A DNA stretch of 56,051 bases from Planctomycetota bacterium. Lineage in GTDB: Bacteria; Planctomycetota; Phycisphaerae; Phycisphaerales; UBA5793. The notes below the pieces were generated by a model. The model saw only the letters and a list, made by a program, of their open reading frames with translations, was not told the DNA's origin and ran no database searches. This document shows, in pieces, positions 27,069 to 37,800 of this stretch. The stretch spans positions 1 through 56,051 of the forward strand of contig CAUJHZ010000057.1 in NCBI GenBank assembly GCA_963205185.1. The letters are read 5' to 3'. Both the position numbers and the translations under genes were made by a program. Numbering within the stretch: the first letter of the stretch is position 1; every line of letters starts with the position of its first letter.

Positions 27069-29216
27069 ATGCAACAAAGCGCAACGACACGCGGTTACGG
27101 ACGATCGGCATCGGCACTGACGGCCCTGGCGGCTGGCTTGGCGCTCAGCCTGGCCACGGCAGCGCCCGTGTGGGCGCAGGTGACCGCCGCCGGCCAGCGC
27201 GGCACGCCAGCCGCAGCCGCCGCGACGACCACGGCGACGGCGGCGCGGAAGGTCGGCTCGCCCGTCTTTACGGATATCCCCGGCCTGATCGAGGACGCAA
27301 TCGCCCGGGCCGACAAAGCCGTCGCCGCGATCATCGCCGTGCCCGACGAGAAGCGCACCTTCGAGAACACGCTGGGAGCGATCGATGATCTGCTTGCGCG
27401 GCTCGACAGCGGGACGAACATGGCCCAGTTCATGGCCTACGTCTCGACCGACGCCGCGGAGCGCGATGCGTCGAACGCCGCGCAGTTGCGCATCGAGTCG
27501 TGGATGATCGACCTGAGCAAGAACGAAGACCTGTACCGCGCCGTCAAGGCGTATGCCGCAACGGAGCCGAATCTGAGCGGCGAGCGGGCGCGGCTGCTCG
27601 AGCACACGCTGCGCGACTACCGCCGCGCCGGCATGGAACTGCCCAAGGAGCAGCGCGACAAACTGACGGAGATCGAGAAGAGCCTCTCCGAACTGGCGAT
27701 CCAGTTCGAGACGAACATCCGCGAAGATGAAACCGTCGTCGCCGTCACGCGCGATGAGTTGGCGGGCGTGCCCGAGGAGTTCATCAACTCGCGCGATCGC
27801 GCGGGCGACCTGTACGTCATCACCATGGACTATCCCTCGGTGGATGCGGTGTGGAAGCACTGCACCGTCGAAACCACCCGCGAAAAGGTCCGCTTCGCTT
27901 ACGCTCGTCGCGGCGGCCAGAAGAACGTCCGCCTGCTCGAGCGCATCCTCAAGCTGCGCGATGAGCACGCCAGCATTCTCGGCTACGACAGCACCGTCGA
28001 TTACGTCGTCGAGACGCGCATGGCCAAGAACGGCGACACGGTCGCCCAGTTCTACGAAGACCTCATCCCCATCGTGCGCAAGAAGGCCGAGAAGGATTAC
28101 GCCGAACTCACCCAGGCCAAGCGGCAGAACACCGGCGACCCCAACGCCGTCGTGCAGATCTGGGACCGCAACTTCTACGAAGACTACCTGCTGCGCACCA
28201 AGTACAACGTGGACAGCCAGGAAGTGCGCCAGTACTTCCCGCTGCAGGCCGTGCTCGACGGCCTCTTTAGCATCACCCAGTCGCTCTACGGCATCGAGTA
28301 CCGCGACGTGACCGCCAGCGCGGGCACGCCCGATCGTCCGCTGTGGCACGAAGACGTCAAGCTCTACGAGGTGTACGACCGCAAGACGGGCGAGATGCTC
28401 GGCTCGTTCTACATCGACCTGTTCCCGCGCGACAACAAGTACAACCACGCCGCCCAGTGGGGCCTGCGCCAGCACAAGGTCTACATGGACGGCACGGAAC
28501 AGAAGCCGCTGGCCGCGCTCGTGTGCAACTTCACCAAGCCCACGGCGGACAAGCCCTCGCTCATGCAGCACGACGAGGTCGAGACGTTCTTTCACGAGTT
28601 CGGCCACTGCCTGCACACGATTCTGAGCGAGGCTGACCTGCAGAGTTTCGCGGGCACCAGCGTCGAGCGAGACTTCGTCGAAGCGCCGTCGCAGATGTTC
28701 GAGAACTGGGTGTGGGACGCGGATGTGCTCGCGACGTTCGCGCGCCATTACCAGACCGGCAAACCGCTGCCTCGCGACCTGCTCGATCGCATGATCTCGG
28801 CGCGGCATCTCAATTCCGGCCTGTGGGCGATGGGGCAGATCTGGCTGGGCAAGATCGACAACGCCTACCACATGGCGCCCGGCGGCGAGATCGACACGAC
28901 CGCGGTGCAGCTCGAACTCTCCGAACAGTTGCTGCCCTACCCGCCCATGCCCGAGACGTGGTTCCAGGCCGCGTTCGGCCACCTCATGGGATACCAGGCC
29001 GGGTACTACGGCTACATGTGGTCGCTCGTATACGCGTCGGACATGTTCCAGCGCTTCAAGGAACTGGGCATGCTCAACCCCGAAGCCGGCCGGTACTACC
29101 GCGAGAAGATTCTCGCGCGCGGAGGCACGATGGACGGCATGGACATGGTCCGCGACTATCTCGGTCGCGAGCCGGACATGAGCGCGTTCCTCAAGCACCT
29201 CGGGCTGGATGAGTGA
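27069..29216 (+). CDS. M3-family zinc metallopeptidase (oligopeptidase), exported
   Basis: The 715-residue protein has an N-terminal signal peptide (cut near VWAQ, ~37) and an Ala/Thr-rich linker. The helical M3 fold follows, with HEFGH (509-513) and a downstream Glu in FVEAPSQMFENW as zinc ligands. GYYGYMWSLVYASDMF is typical of M3 peptidases. AGGAGG lies upstream of ATG. M3 enzymes cleave short peptides; this one would act in the periplasm, plausibly finishing what the neighbouring subtilase and S10 peptidase begin. Confidence 0.92.
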   Translation: MQQSATTRGYGRSASALTALAAGLALSLATAAPVWAQVTAAGQRGTPAAAAATTTATAARKVGSPVFTDIPGLIEDAIARADKAVAAIIAVPDEKRTFENTLGAIDDLLARLDSGTNMAQFMAYVSTDAAERDASNAAQLRIESWMIDLSKNEDLYRAVKAYAATEPNLSGERARLLEHTLRDYRRAGMELPKEQRDKLTEIEKSLSELAIQFETNIREDETVVAVTRDELAGVPEEFINSRDRAGDLYVITMDYPSVDAVWKHCTVETTREKVRFAYARRGGQKNVRLLERILKLRDEHASILGYDSTVDYVVETRMAKNGDTVAQFYEDLIPIVRKKAEKDYAELTQAKRQNTGDPNAVVQIWDRNFYEDYLLRTKYNVDSQEVRQYFPLQAVLDGLFSITQSLYGIEYRDVTASAGTPDRPLWHEDVKLYEVYDRKTGEMLGSFYIDLFPRDNKYNHAAQWGLRQHKVYMDGTEQKPLAALVCNFTKPTADKPSLMQHDEVETFFHEFGHCLHTILSEADLQSFAGTSVERDFVEAPSQMFENWVWDADVLATFARHYQTGKPLPRDLLDRMISARHLNSGLWAMGQIWLGKIDNAYHMAPGGEIDTTAVQLELSEQLLPYPPMPETWFQAAFGHLMGYQAGYYGYMWSLVYASDMFQRFKELGMLNPEAGRYYREKILARGGTMDGMDMVRDYLGREPDMSAFLKHLGLDE

Positions 29217-29347
29217 GCCGCGCGGCCGACCGTCGCCTGCAGGCATAGCCTCCCTTACGCCCCCATGCGGGCCGAGGGAGCGCTTTGCGCCGCGGATGAG
29301 ATTGCAATGATGTTGAGAACCGATCCGGGAAGGAAGGCGGTTGAACA

Positions 29348-29818
29348 ATGGAAATGATTTCCCCGGAAGAGAAGCAGAAGATCACCGAGCAACTCGAAGA
29401 ACTCAAGTCCCGCCGCCCCGAGATCAGCCAGCGCATCGCCGAGGCCCGCGAACTGGGCGATCTCAAGGAAAACGCCGACTACCACGCCGCGCGCGAAGAC
29501 CAGGGCGTGAACGAAGCGCGCATCCGCCAGTTGGAAGAGCGGCTGAGCAAGGCCATGGTGACCGGCCAGGATTCCGTGGTTCCCGAAGACATGGTCTTCC
29601 TCGGCGCCACCGTCAAACTGCGCAATGTGGACAATGAAGAAGAGATGCTCTATCGCCTCGTGGGCGAGTCGTCGGGCGTGTTCAGCGACGAGGTCATCGA
29701 GGTCACTTCCACGTCGCCCATGGGCACCTCGCTCATGCGGGCCCGCATCGGCGAAGTCATCCGCGTCGACCTGCCGCGCGGCACGAAGCGCTTCGCGGTC
29801 ATTGAAATCGTCGCATAA
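29348..29818 (+). CDS. greA: Transcription elongation factor GreA
   Basis: GreA rescues backtracked RNA polymerase by stimulating transcript cleavage. The 156-residue protein has the coiled-coil hairpin with the tip motif [16 protein letters not shown] (about 35-50), whose acidic residues act in the polymerase channel, and the FKBP-like C-domain with [24 protein letters not shown] precedes ATG. Preceded by the M3 peptidase and followed by an S10 peptidase after 27 bp. Confidence 0.95.
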   Translation: MEMISPEEKQKITEQLEELKSRRPEISQRIAEARELGDLKENADYHAAREDQGVNEARIRQLEERLSKAMVTGQDSVVPEDMVFLGATVKLRNVDNEEEMLYRLVGESSGVFSDEVIEVTSTSPMGTSLMRARIGEVIRVDLPRGTKRFAVIEIVA

Positions 29819-29845
29819 ACCGCATTGGCTCTTACGAGGTGCAGC

Positions 29846-31435
29846 ATGAGTGATCGGGTGGTGGGTCGGTTGTCGTTTCTACTTCTCACGACCTGGCTGG
29901 CGCTGGCGACGGGCGCAGTGGCGCAGGAGCCCACGCCGGATTCACCGCCGCCGCCGCCGCCCGGCAAGTCGCCGCAAGAGCAGCCGGCCGGAGCCGAGGA
30001 TGCAAAGCCCGGCGCGCAGTGGGGCGAAGACCTCGTCAGCACCCAGCACACGCTCGTGATCAACGGCGAGTCCATCGCCTACACCGCCACGGCCGGCACG
30101 ATGGCCCTGCGCGATGAAAAGGGCAAAGATCGCGCCAACCTCTTCTTCGTCGCCTACACGCGCGACGGCGTCGCCGACACCGCCGCCAGGCCGATCACCT
30201 TTACCTTCAACGGCGGGCCGGGCTCGTCTTCCGTCTGGCTCCACCTGGGCCTGTTCGGACCCAAGCGCGTGCGCATGAACGACGACGCCACGCCTGTGCC
30301 GCCGCCGTTTCAACTCGTGGACAACGGCTACTCGCTGCTCGATGTCACCGACTTCGTGTTCATCGACCCGGTGACGACCGGCTACAGCCGCGCCGCTGAG
30401 GGCGTGAATCCCAGCGAGTTTCACGGCGTGGATGAAGATGTCGAATCCGTCGGCGAGTTCATCCGGCTCTACGCGACGCGTTACAAGAGGTGGAACTCGC
30501 CCAAGTTCCTCGCCGGCGAGAGTTACGGCACGACGCGCGCTGCGGGGTTGTCGGGCCACCTGCAGAATCGCCACGGCATGTACCTCAACGGCATCATGCT
30601 CATCTCCTCCATCCTCGACTTCCAGACGGCGCGCTTCGACACCAACAACGACGAGCCATACATCCTCTTCCTGCCCACCTACTGCGCCACCGCGTGGTAC
30701 CACCGCCGGCTCGATGACATGCTCCAGCGCAACCTGAGGCAGACGCTTGATGAAGTCGAAGCCTTTGCCCTCGGCGAGTACGCCAGCGCCCTGCTCATGG
30801 GCGATCGGCTCAGCGCCGAGGAGCAGTCGAAGATCGCCGCGAAGGTGGCGCGGTACTGCGGCGTGTCGCAGGAGTTCATCGAGCAATGCAACCTGCGCCC
30901 GGACATCGGCCGCTTCGTCAAGGAACTCCGCCGCGATGAGCGACGCACGGTCGGCCGGCTGGACAGCCGCTTTGTCGGCATCGACCGCGACGCCGCCGGC
31001 GACTCGTATGAGTATGACCCGAGTTACGCCGCCATCCAGGGGCCGTACAGCGCCGCGCTCAATTCCTACGTGCGCACGGACCTGGGCTATGAGAACGACC
31101 TGCCTTATGAGATACTCACCGGCCGCGTGCATCCGTGGAGCTACCGCCGCTCGACGAATGAGTATCTCGACGTCGCCGAAACGCTTCGCGGCGCCATGAC
31201 GCAGAACCCGGCGCTGCGCGTGTACGTCGCCAACGGCTACTACGACCTCGCCACGCCCTACTTCGCCACCGAGCACACATTCAACCACCTGGCGCTCGAT
31301 CCGGCGCTCAAGGGCAACGTGAGCATGGGCTACTACGAATCCGGGCACATGATGTACATCCACGAGCCGTCGCTGAGCAAACTCCGCGATGAACTCAAGG
31401 CGTTCATTCGGTCCGCCGCGCCGCCGACTCAGTGA
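29846..31435 (+). CDS. Serine carboxypeptidase-like peptidase (S10), exported
   Basis: The protein has 529 residues from ATG 29846 (CGAGGTGC upstream). A signal peptide (to ~AVAQ, 27) and a Pro-rich linker precede an alpha/beta-hydrolase domain. Visible are the oxyanion-region FNGGPGSSSVW, the nucleophile GESYGTTRA (Ser226), the acid in GYYDLATPY and the base in YYESGHMMY. This order matches S10 carboxypeptidases, which trim C-terminal residues. It lies 27 bp after greA. Confidence 0.9.
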   Translation: MSDRVVGRLSFLLLTTWLALATGAVAQEPTPDSPPPPPPGKSPQEQPAGAEDAKPGAQWGEDLVSTQHTLVINGESIAYTATAGTMALRDEKGKDRANLFFVAYTRDGVADTAARPITFTFNGGPGSSSVWLHLGLFGPKRVRMNDDATPVPPPFQLVDNGYSLLDVTDFVFIDPVTTGYSRAAEGVNPSEFHGVDEDVESVGEFIRLYATRYKRWNSPKFLAGESYGTTRAAGLSGHLQNRHGMYLNGIMLISSILDFQTARFDTNNDEPYILFLPTYCATAWYHRRLDDMLQRNLRQTLDEVEAFALGEYASALLMGDRLSAEEQSKIAAKVARYCGVSQEFIEQCNLRPDIGRFVKELRRDERRTVGRLDSRFVGIDRDAAGDSYEYDPSYAAIQGPYSAALNSYVRTDLGYENDLPYEILTGRVHPWSYRRSTNEYLDVAETLRGAMTQNPALRVYVANGYYDLATPYFATEHTFNHLALDPALKGNVSMGYYESGHMMYIHEPSLSKLRDELKAFIRSAAPPTQ

Positions 31436-31445
31436 TCGCGCCGAC

Positions 31446-32768
31446 TCATCTTCTGCCCGCGAACGCCAGCCCGCCGGTCATCGGCAGCGCGGGAATGTCC
31501 ACCGGCTGGCTGCTGAGGATCTGCTCGTAGGCCATCACGAGATTCTCGGCGTACCTGCTGCACGAGAAGAAAGAGAACGCCTCGGAGCGGGCGGTGTCGC
31601 GCAGCGACCAGTTCTTGTGCGGGTCGTCGATGAGTTCGCGCAGGCGCTGCACGATCGCGCCGTTGTCGCCGGGCTTGACGACCAGCGCCGTCTTGCCGTT
31701 CTCGACGACCTCGGCCACGGCATATCCGGCCTCCGCGATGACCGCCTTGCCCGCCGCCGCCGCCCAGAGCATTGGCAGCACGCCCAGCACCTGGCCCGGC
31801 CGCGCGCGCGGCGGATCCGCCAGAAGCGCTCGCGCCGCCGCCAGCGCCCGCCGGGCCGGCTCGGGTCCGCGCTGCGCGGGCTGTCCGACCGATGCCGATT
31901 GCGTGTCATCGCCGAGATGCAGCATCAGATCAGCGCCTGCGAGGACTTCCCAGGGACGCGCGGCCCGCGCATCGAAGATGAGCCGGTCTGGAGAACCGCC
32001 TCCGGTGACAAGCACCCGCGCCATCGGCCGGCGCGAGGCGCCTGCGGGGACGACAAAGCACACATCGAGCCCGCTCACAGCGCTGCACGCCTGGATGGAG
32101 GCGATGCGCGACGCATCCACGCACGGGCCATGCTGCGCCGTCGCAAGAACCACCACGGTCCGGTCGGTTCGAACGTCCCATTGCCGCCGCAGGCTGGCCC
32201 GATCGCCCTGCTGCAGCCGCGCCAGGTCGAGGCCCGGCCGCAGCACGTGCATGAGCGACGGCTCGACGCCGGCGTGCGCCCAGGCCCGCTTGATGCTGCT
32301 GCTGGCGGTGAGGATGGTGACCGGCGCCCGGCCGGCGGTGCTCAGCACGCGCAGCCACTGCCCCTGATCGGGACTGATGGGTTCAGCGGTCAATGTGAGC
32401 ACGCGAAGCACGCCCGGCGCTGCGGCCATCGCCATGCCCAGCGTGGCGAGCGACCAGCAGTGAATGAGATCGACCGGCGCCACGGACGCGACATACCGCC
32501 GCAGCGGTCCCAGGCTCAGCCACGGCCTTCCGCCCAGTGGTGCGAGGCGGTCGCAGGTCGTGATGCCCAGCGAGCGCGCCAGCCGCTCGGCGCCGCTGCC
32601 GCCGACCACCGCCGCCATGAGATCGGTCTGTCGGGCCGCGGTGGACTGCGCCAGGTCGCCGAGCATCGCCGTGGCGCATGGGCCGACCATCGGCCCGTGC
32701 GGGTCGATGAGGTGCAGCACGCGCGGCCGATAGGGACGCGCCGCAGATGGCACGACAGCGCGGCTCAA
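31446..32768 (-). CDS. Family 4-type glycosyltransferase
   Basis: The ~440-residue protein has the GT-B layout: an N-terminal domain with RVLHLIDPHGPMVGPC and DLIHCWSLATLGMA, and a C-terminal domain with LPMLWAAAAGKAVIAEAGYAVAEVVENGKTALVVKPGDN, the usual GT4 acceptor/donor loop (E-x7-E variant). The start is TTG at 32768, overlapping the upstream stop (TTGA); a GTG 15 bases later is an alternative. Last gene of the 34604-31446 operon. Acceptor and sugar unknown. Confidence 0.8.
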   Translation of the reverse strand: MSRAVVPSAARPYRPRVLHLIDPHGPMVGPCATAMLGDLAQSTAARQTDLMAAVVGGSGAERLARSLGITTCDRLAPLGGRPWLSLGPLRRYVASVAPVDLIHCWSLATLGMAMAAAPGVLRVLTLTAEPISPDQGQWLRVLSTAGRAPVTILTASSSIKRAWAHAGVEPSLMHVLRPGLDLARLQQGDRASLRRQWDVRTDRTVVVLATAQHGPCVDASRIASIQACSAVSGLDVCFVVPAGASRRPMARVLVTGGGSPDRLIFDARAARPWEVLAGADLMLHLGDDTQSASVGQPAQRGPEPARRALAAARALLADPPRARPGQVLGVLPMLWAAAAGKAVIAEAGYAVAEVVENGKTALVVKPGDNGAIVQRLRELIDDPHKNWSLRDTARSEAFSFFSCSRYAENLVMAYEQILSSQPVDIPALPMTGGLAFAGRR

Positions 32769-33421
32769 TCCGAGACCTGGGCGTCCAGCGGATTCTTTTC
32801 GTGGGCGTAGAACAGTTGCGCCAGCCGCAGTCCCGTTACGTCGGCCAGCTTCTGCTGAAGTTCATCCACCTTGTTGGGGTCATACTCGAAGGTGGATTTG
32901 TACGCCAGTTCGACGGTGAGGCGATGGTACTCGTAGTCCGTCGGCGGCGGCCAGAGTCGCGCCCCGCTCTCGGTCTCTACCACCTTCACTTCCATGATGC
33001 ACGTTGGCATCGTGCCGCGCTCGTCCACCAGCGTGAACTGGCGGGGCACGGCGTAGATGACGATGTCCGCGTGCACCTTGCGGCCGATCTCTTCGATCGA
33101 CATGATGTTGCCGGTAGTCTCCCGCGCTGATTCACGATTCACCGCGGCGGGATCGATCGCTTCGGGGACGAGTTCCTGCACTTTGAGTATCTCGTTGGTC
33201 GCGCGCATGGCGATCTGATTCACAAAACGCGAGCGCGGCAGCACGTTAGCGCGATCGTCGATGAACACGACAATCGTCTGCTGCGGCAGGGTGTACCTCG
33301 CGGGCGTCTTTTCGGGCCCGCTGATGAGATACGTTCCGGCTCCGACGAGATTGCAGCCCGCTCCGGCAAGCAGCAGCACCGCCAGGCCGCCCAGCAGCAG
33401 CATGGATTGAATCAGCCTCAT
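32765..33421 (-). CDS. Lipoprotein, second of an operon pair
   Basis: The 218-residue protein has a lipoprotein signal (VLLLAGAGC, Cys about 23). The mature part has alternating strands (QQTIVVFIDDRANVLPRSRFVNQIAM, DIVIYAVPRQFTLVDE, CIMEVKVVETESGARLWPPP) resembling small envelope lipoproteins that form LPS- or polymer-related assemblies, but no named domain is certain. ATG 33421 overlaps the upstream stop as ATGA. Confidence 0.75.
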   Translation of the reverse strand: MRLIQSMLLLGGLAVLLLAGAGCNLVGAGTYLISGPEKTPARYTLPQQTIVVFIDDRANVLPRSRFVNQIAMRATNEILKVQELVPEAIDPAAVNRESARETTGNIMSIEEIGRKVHADIVIYAVPRQFTLVDERGTMPTCIMEVKVVETESGARLWPPPTDYEYHRLTVELAYKSTFEYDPNKVDELQQKLADVTGLRLAQLFYAHEKNPLDAQVSD

Positions 33422-34113
33422 AGACGGTGACGCTCCTTCCGGATTTCGGCGTCGATGTCGCCCTTCTTGCGCGTGTAGGTGTAGAAGAGTTTGGTGGCCT
33501 CCTGCCCGAACTTGACCTGCAGGCCCTGTTCGATGACCGCCTGGGGCACCTGGTCGCGCTGCACGCCATCCATCGGGGGATAACGCACCTTCACCCGCTG
33601 CGTGAACGTCGGCGTCATCGGATCCGCGCCGTCGGCTTCGAAAATGTTCACATCCGCGACGATCACCCCGTCCCACAGATAGCTGTTGCCCGGCGACTGC
33701 AGGCGATACTCGACGAGATCCACGATCACCAGGCGCTCGACCTGGAGTGCTTCGGCGAGTTTGGGAATCTCCATCGTGGGCCAGTAGATGTTGTTGGCCT
33801 GGTAGGCGACGGCGTAGTTGGGCGGCAGGATCCTGGCCCCTTCACACGCTTCGTGCAGGCCGGCGCTGAGGTATTCGCACAGCCGCGGCACCGCCGTCGG
33901 ATGCTCGTACTGCGCATCGAGCGGACAATCGACGAGCACGGCGACGCGCTTGCCGTTCAGGCCCTCGTACTGCGCCTTGAACTCGACCTCCGTCTCCGAA
34001 TCGACCGCCTGCGCGACAAACCCGATGGCGTCGCAGCCGGCGGAAACGCCCAGACCCGCCACGCACAGCGCTGCGGCAAGCCATGTACACGGCCGTGCGA
34101 TGATTGCTTTCAT
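33418..34113 (-). CDS. Lipoprotein, first of an operon pair
   Basis: The 231-residue protein has a lipobox LGVSAGC (Cys ~27). The mature part contains KRVAVLVDCPLDAQYEHPTAVPRLCEYLSAGL and later VERLVIVDLVEYRLQSPG, giving the same strand-helix rhythm as the next lipoprotein, so the pair may be distant paralogues. AAAGGAGG lies upstream of ATG 34113, which overlaps the preceding stop (ATGA). Function unknown; outer-membrane-facing lipoprotein inferred from the signal. Confidence 0.75.
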   Translation of the reverse strand: MKAIIARPCTWLAAALCVAGLGVSAGCDAIGFVAQAVDSETEVEFKAQYEGLNGKRVAVLVDCPLDAQYEHPTAVPRLCEYLSAGLHEACEGARILPPNYAVAYQANNIYWPTMEIPKLAEALQVERLVIVDLVEYRLQSPGNSYLWDGVIVADVNIFEADGADPMTPTFTQRVKVRYPPMDGVQRDQVPQAVIEQGLQVKFGQEATKLFYTYTRKKGDIDAEIRKERHRL

Positions 34114-34604
34114 ACTCCGATGCCTCCTTTGAAGGCCCAGATCTTGTAGCCCCACGCCCCCAGCAGCAGCGCGCCCAGAATCCAGACGACGATGGGCCGC
34201 CACATACTCTGGAAGACGCGCCAGATGGGCGAGCCTGTCAACACGATGTACAGCGCCACCCAGAATGCCGCGGCCGTCCCGACCGCCAGCAGGCAGCCCA
34301 TCGGCTGGGTGATGAACGATCTGATCAGATGCCCGTCCGCCGCGTGCGCAAACGAAGTCGTCATCCCGCACGTCGGACACGGCATGTCGGCGTAGGAGAT
34401 CCAGGCGCAGGACTGGAGCGGCAGCAGTTGCGTGTGCGTGCCCACGCCGGTCGGCGAAGGTTCGAGCCACGCCGCGACCGACAGCAGCCCCAGGCACGCC
34501 AGCGCGACCACCGCCGCAACCAGCCGCTCGACCACGGCGTTGCGCGACGCCGGTCCGAGGAGATGGCCGACAGCCGGCATCGGATCCCGCAATACCTCGT
34601 TCAT
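34110..34604 (-). CDS. DUF2752 membrane protein
   Basis: The 164-residue protein has three hydrophobic segments and the DUF2752 signature MPCPTCGMTTSFAHAADGHL followed by FITQPMGCLLAVG. I start it at ATG 34604 (GGGCAGGG upstream), because the preceding open frame has no membrane or domain features. It leads an operon with two lipoproteins and a glycosyltransferase joined by 4-base overlaps. Function unknown. Confidence 0.82.
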   Translation of the reverse strand: MNEVLRDPMPAVGHLLGPASRNAVVERLVAAVVALACLGLLSVAAWLEPSPTGVGTHTQLLPLQSCAWISYADMPCPTCGMTTSFAHAADGHLIRSFITQPMGCLLAVGTAAAFWVALYIVLTGSPIWRVFQSMWRPIVVWILGALLLGAWGYKIWAFKGGIGV

Positions 34605-34823
34605 ACCCTGCCCGATCTTCAACGCCGCCCGGCCCCGGACCCGCAGGGCCCTCTGTAAGGCTGGATGCGCCCAAGGCCCCCGAATTCCACCAAAAGGGGG
34701 CAGACTCAACCAGTTGAAGCCGTTTTCCGCTTCCGGGCGCTCGACGCCAGGCGTAACAGTACCCGCCTGCCGGTCGATCCGCCACGAAACTGCCGTGATT
34801 CATGGAGGGAAAGGCGGGGCACG

Positions 34824-37800
34824 CTACTCGTCGTCGCGCTCGGGCGGACCGGCCTGCGTGCCCGTCAGCAGCTCCTCGCAGCGCCCGCACCGCTCGCCCG
34901 CCTCCCAGCAGCACTCGAGAATGCCGCACACGGCCTCGTCGATCTTCGCGCAGATGCGTTTCAGGTCGATCGATCTGAAATCGAGCACGCCGCGCTGATT
35001 CGTCTGGGTGAGCCAGTACTCCGCCGTGCCTACCGACTCGGGTCCGAAGCGATCCACCGCGGCCATGTAGTAGATGCCCAGTTGCAGATCCGCCTTGCTC
35101 GGTTCGAGGCGGCTCTTGGTCGGCCGGCCCGTTTTGTAGTCGATGACGTGGATGCCGGCATCATCGAGATCGATGCGATCGATGCGGGCGGTGATGTAGT
35201 GGGTCTGGCCGTTGCACTGGTAGGGGAAGCGGATCCGCTCCTCGGTGTGCAGCACGTGCAGATTCGGCGAGTGCATCCGGTCGTGGTACAGCCGCAGGGC
35301 TCGCTCGATGCGCTCGGCCATCTCGCGCGAGCGGATATCTTCAGGCGGCCGCATCTCGTCGTATGCGTCCTGGCCGATCTGAATCAGGTCTTCGACGCCG
35401 GGCAGCGCAAGGTGCTCGGGGTTGTTCTCCGCCTGGCGAAGGCGCTCGTAGAAGAACTCGAGGCTGCGGTGGATGATCGAGCCGAAGTTGGCGGCGGCGC
35501 GCTGCGCTTCGGGCACGCCCACCACGTGCCGCAGCCAGTAGCAGCGCGGGCAGTGGAGGTAGAGATCGAGTTCTGAAAAATTGAGTTCGAGCGGCGCTTT
35601 GGGTCCGGGAATGAGCGGCACGAGCGGCTCATCGCGCTCGAGGACCTCGACAAGCGCTTCGAGGCTGGCGCGGTCGGGCGCGTCGGCCGCGGCGAGCACC
35701 GCGCGCAGTCGCGCCGGCGATTCGGCCGCCAGCACTGGCAGTTGCAGCGCGGCAGCGCGCAGCCGATCGCGCAGCGGCGCCAATTGCCCGGTTGGCAGCG
35801 CAGGATCGCTCAGGTCGTGCAGCAGGCTGAAGATCTCGCTGCGCAGGTTCAGTTTCAAGCGGTCGCGCACCGAGCGATTGGGCTTACTGATCTCGCCGCC
35901 GGCGCCCAGTGGCGCCTCGATCGCCGCATCGCCGGTCGCGGCGTCGAGCATCTCCAGCGGCAGCGTCTCGCTTGACGCCGCCTCGATTTCGTCCCAGTAA
36001 ACCGAAGGCGAGCACTTCCGGCCCGAATCGTGCATCGTCTGCGCCAGCAGCACGAGGCGCCGCCGGGCGCGCGTCATGGCGACGAAGAACACGCGCCGCT
36101 CATCGTCGTCGTGGGTCGAGTTCTGGCCGCGCGTGAGACCTTCAGGCAGCAACTGCTCGTCCCGGCTGGATCGGTTCATCGTCGGATAGCCGAACTGCCC
36201 GTTCACGCGCGGGATGAACACCGTTTCGAACTCGAGCCCCTTGGAGCCGTGCGCCGTCAGCAGGCGCACGGCGTCGCGATCGGAGAGTTCGAAACCCGAG
36301 TCGAGCCGCGACTCGACCGACGCCGGGATGGAGTCCAGCGAGCCGTTGGTGAGATCATCGAGATACGCAATGAACTGCCCGACGCGGCGCGGCGGGTCGA
36401 TGTTGCCCAGCCGCTCGCTCACAAACGCCAGCCACCGGCCGAGCTGTTCAACGCGGGCGCGGTGTTCGATGGAATCAACCGGGTCGATCGTCAGCGCGCC
36501 CGTTGCATGGATGATGGCGCGGGTCAGCGCGTCGGCCGGCTGGCTCAGCGCGACTTCGGCCAGCTGCAGGTACTGCCGCGCGAATCGCTCCGCGGCTTCC
36601 GTCGGCCGTCGGCTGATGATCCAGTGCACGAACGGCCGGCCCGCCGCCTCTTCATCGCCCGCCCGTGCCGCTTCCGCCGCACCGCGCCGATGCGCCGAAT
36701 GCCACGCCGCAACCGTCGGCAGATCAAGATCAAACGGTGGCCGCAGCAGCAGGCGCGTCAGCGCGGTGTCTTCGTGCTCGTCGGCCAGCAGCCGCATCCA
36801 CGAGAGCACGTCCGCCACGGCTGGATGCTCGAACGCCTGGCCGCGCTCGGGCATCTCGACTGGAATCTCCAGCACCTGCAGTGATGCCGCAATCCGCTCA
36901 AGGTCGGTGTTGGATCGCACCAGCACGGCAAAGTCGCGATACGCCGCGCCGTCCTGAACCGCCTTCTGAATCATGCCGCCGATGACCGGACCCGCGCCCG
37001 ACGTCCCGCGATAGCGCACCATCTCGATCGGTTCATCCGCATCTCGATTCACGCCTGCGGCCACCGTGGTCTTGTCCGGAGCGAAGCGGTCGCTGCAGCC
37101 GCGAATGATCACATCGGCCCCCGCGAGGATGACCGGAGACGATCGGTAGTTCTCGGTCAGCGTGATGGTGCGCGTTGTGGCCCAGTGCTCGGCGAATCGC
37201 CGGAAACTGCTCTGCATCGCGCCGCGGAAGGCGTAGATCGCCTGGTCGTCATCGCCCACGACGCACAGATCATGCGCCGGCCCGGCGAGGCACTTGAGCA
37301 GTTCAACCTGCGCCGGGTTCACATCCTGGAATTCATCGACGATGATGTGCCGGTAGTCGCTGCGCACAATCGCGCGCAGGCTCGAGTGCTCGCGGAGGAT
37401 CTGCAGGGGCAGCGTCTGGAGATCATCAAACGTCACGACGCCGCGCTGCCGGCAGAGACGCTCGTACGCGTCGTAGAGTCGCGCCAGGCTCATGAAGCGA
37501 TCGGCGCGGGCCTGCTCGGCGATCAGGTCTTCGCCGTCGAGTCCGGCGTCGTTCTCGCGCGCGCGAGTGAGCCACTGCTGCGCGTAGTCCAGCGCTGCTG
37601 CCGGAAACACGGCGTAGTTCCGCGCTTCGCTCACGAAGTCGAGCGCGATGGGCACGACCGAGTACGGGTCGTAAAACCACTTCTCGCGCCCGATGCCGGT
37701 CTCATCCACGACGCGGCGCATCAGCGCCTTCTGCTGCGCCTCATCAATGTGATCGGGTTCAGCCCGGAGCCCGGCCCGATCGCCGAACTGACGCACCAGC

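Noticed and set aside
26943-29348. Long minus-strand open frame (801 codons) opposite the M3 peptidase
   Set aside because: It mirrors a clear metallopeptidase gene; GC-rich DNA gives long empty antisense frames. The translation shows repetitive Arg/Val/Leu content and no domain. The same holds for 3192-4520 and 29942-31363 minus.
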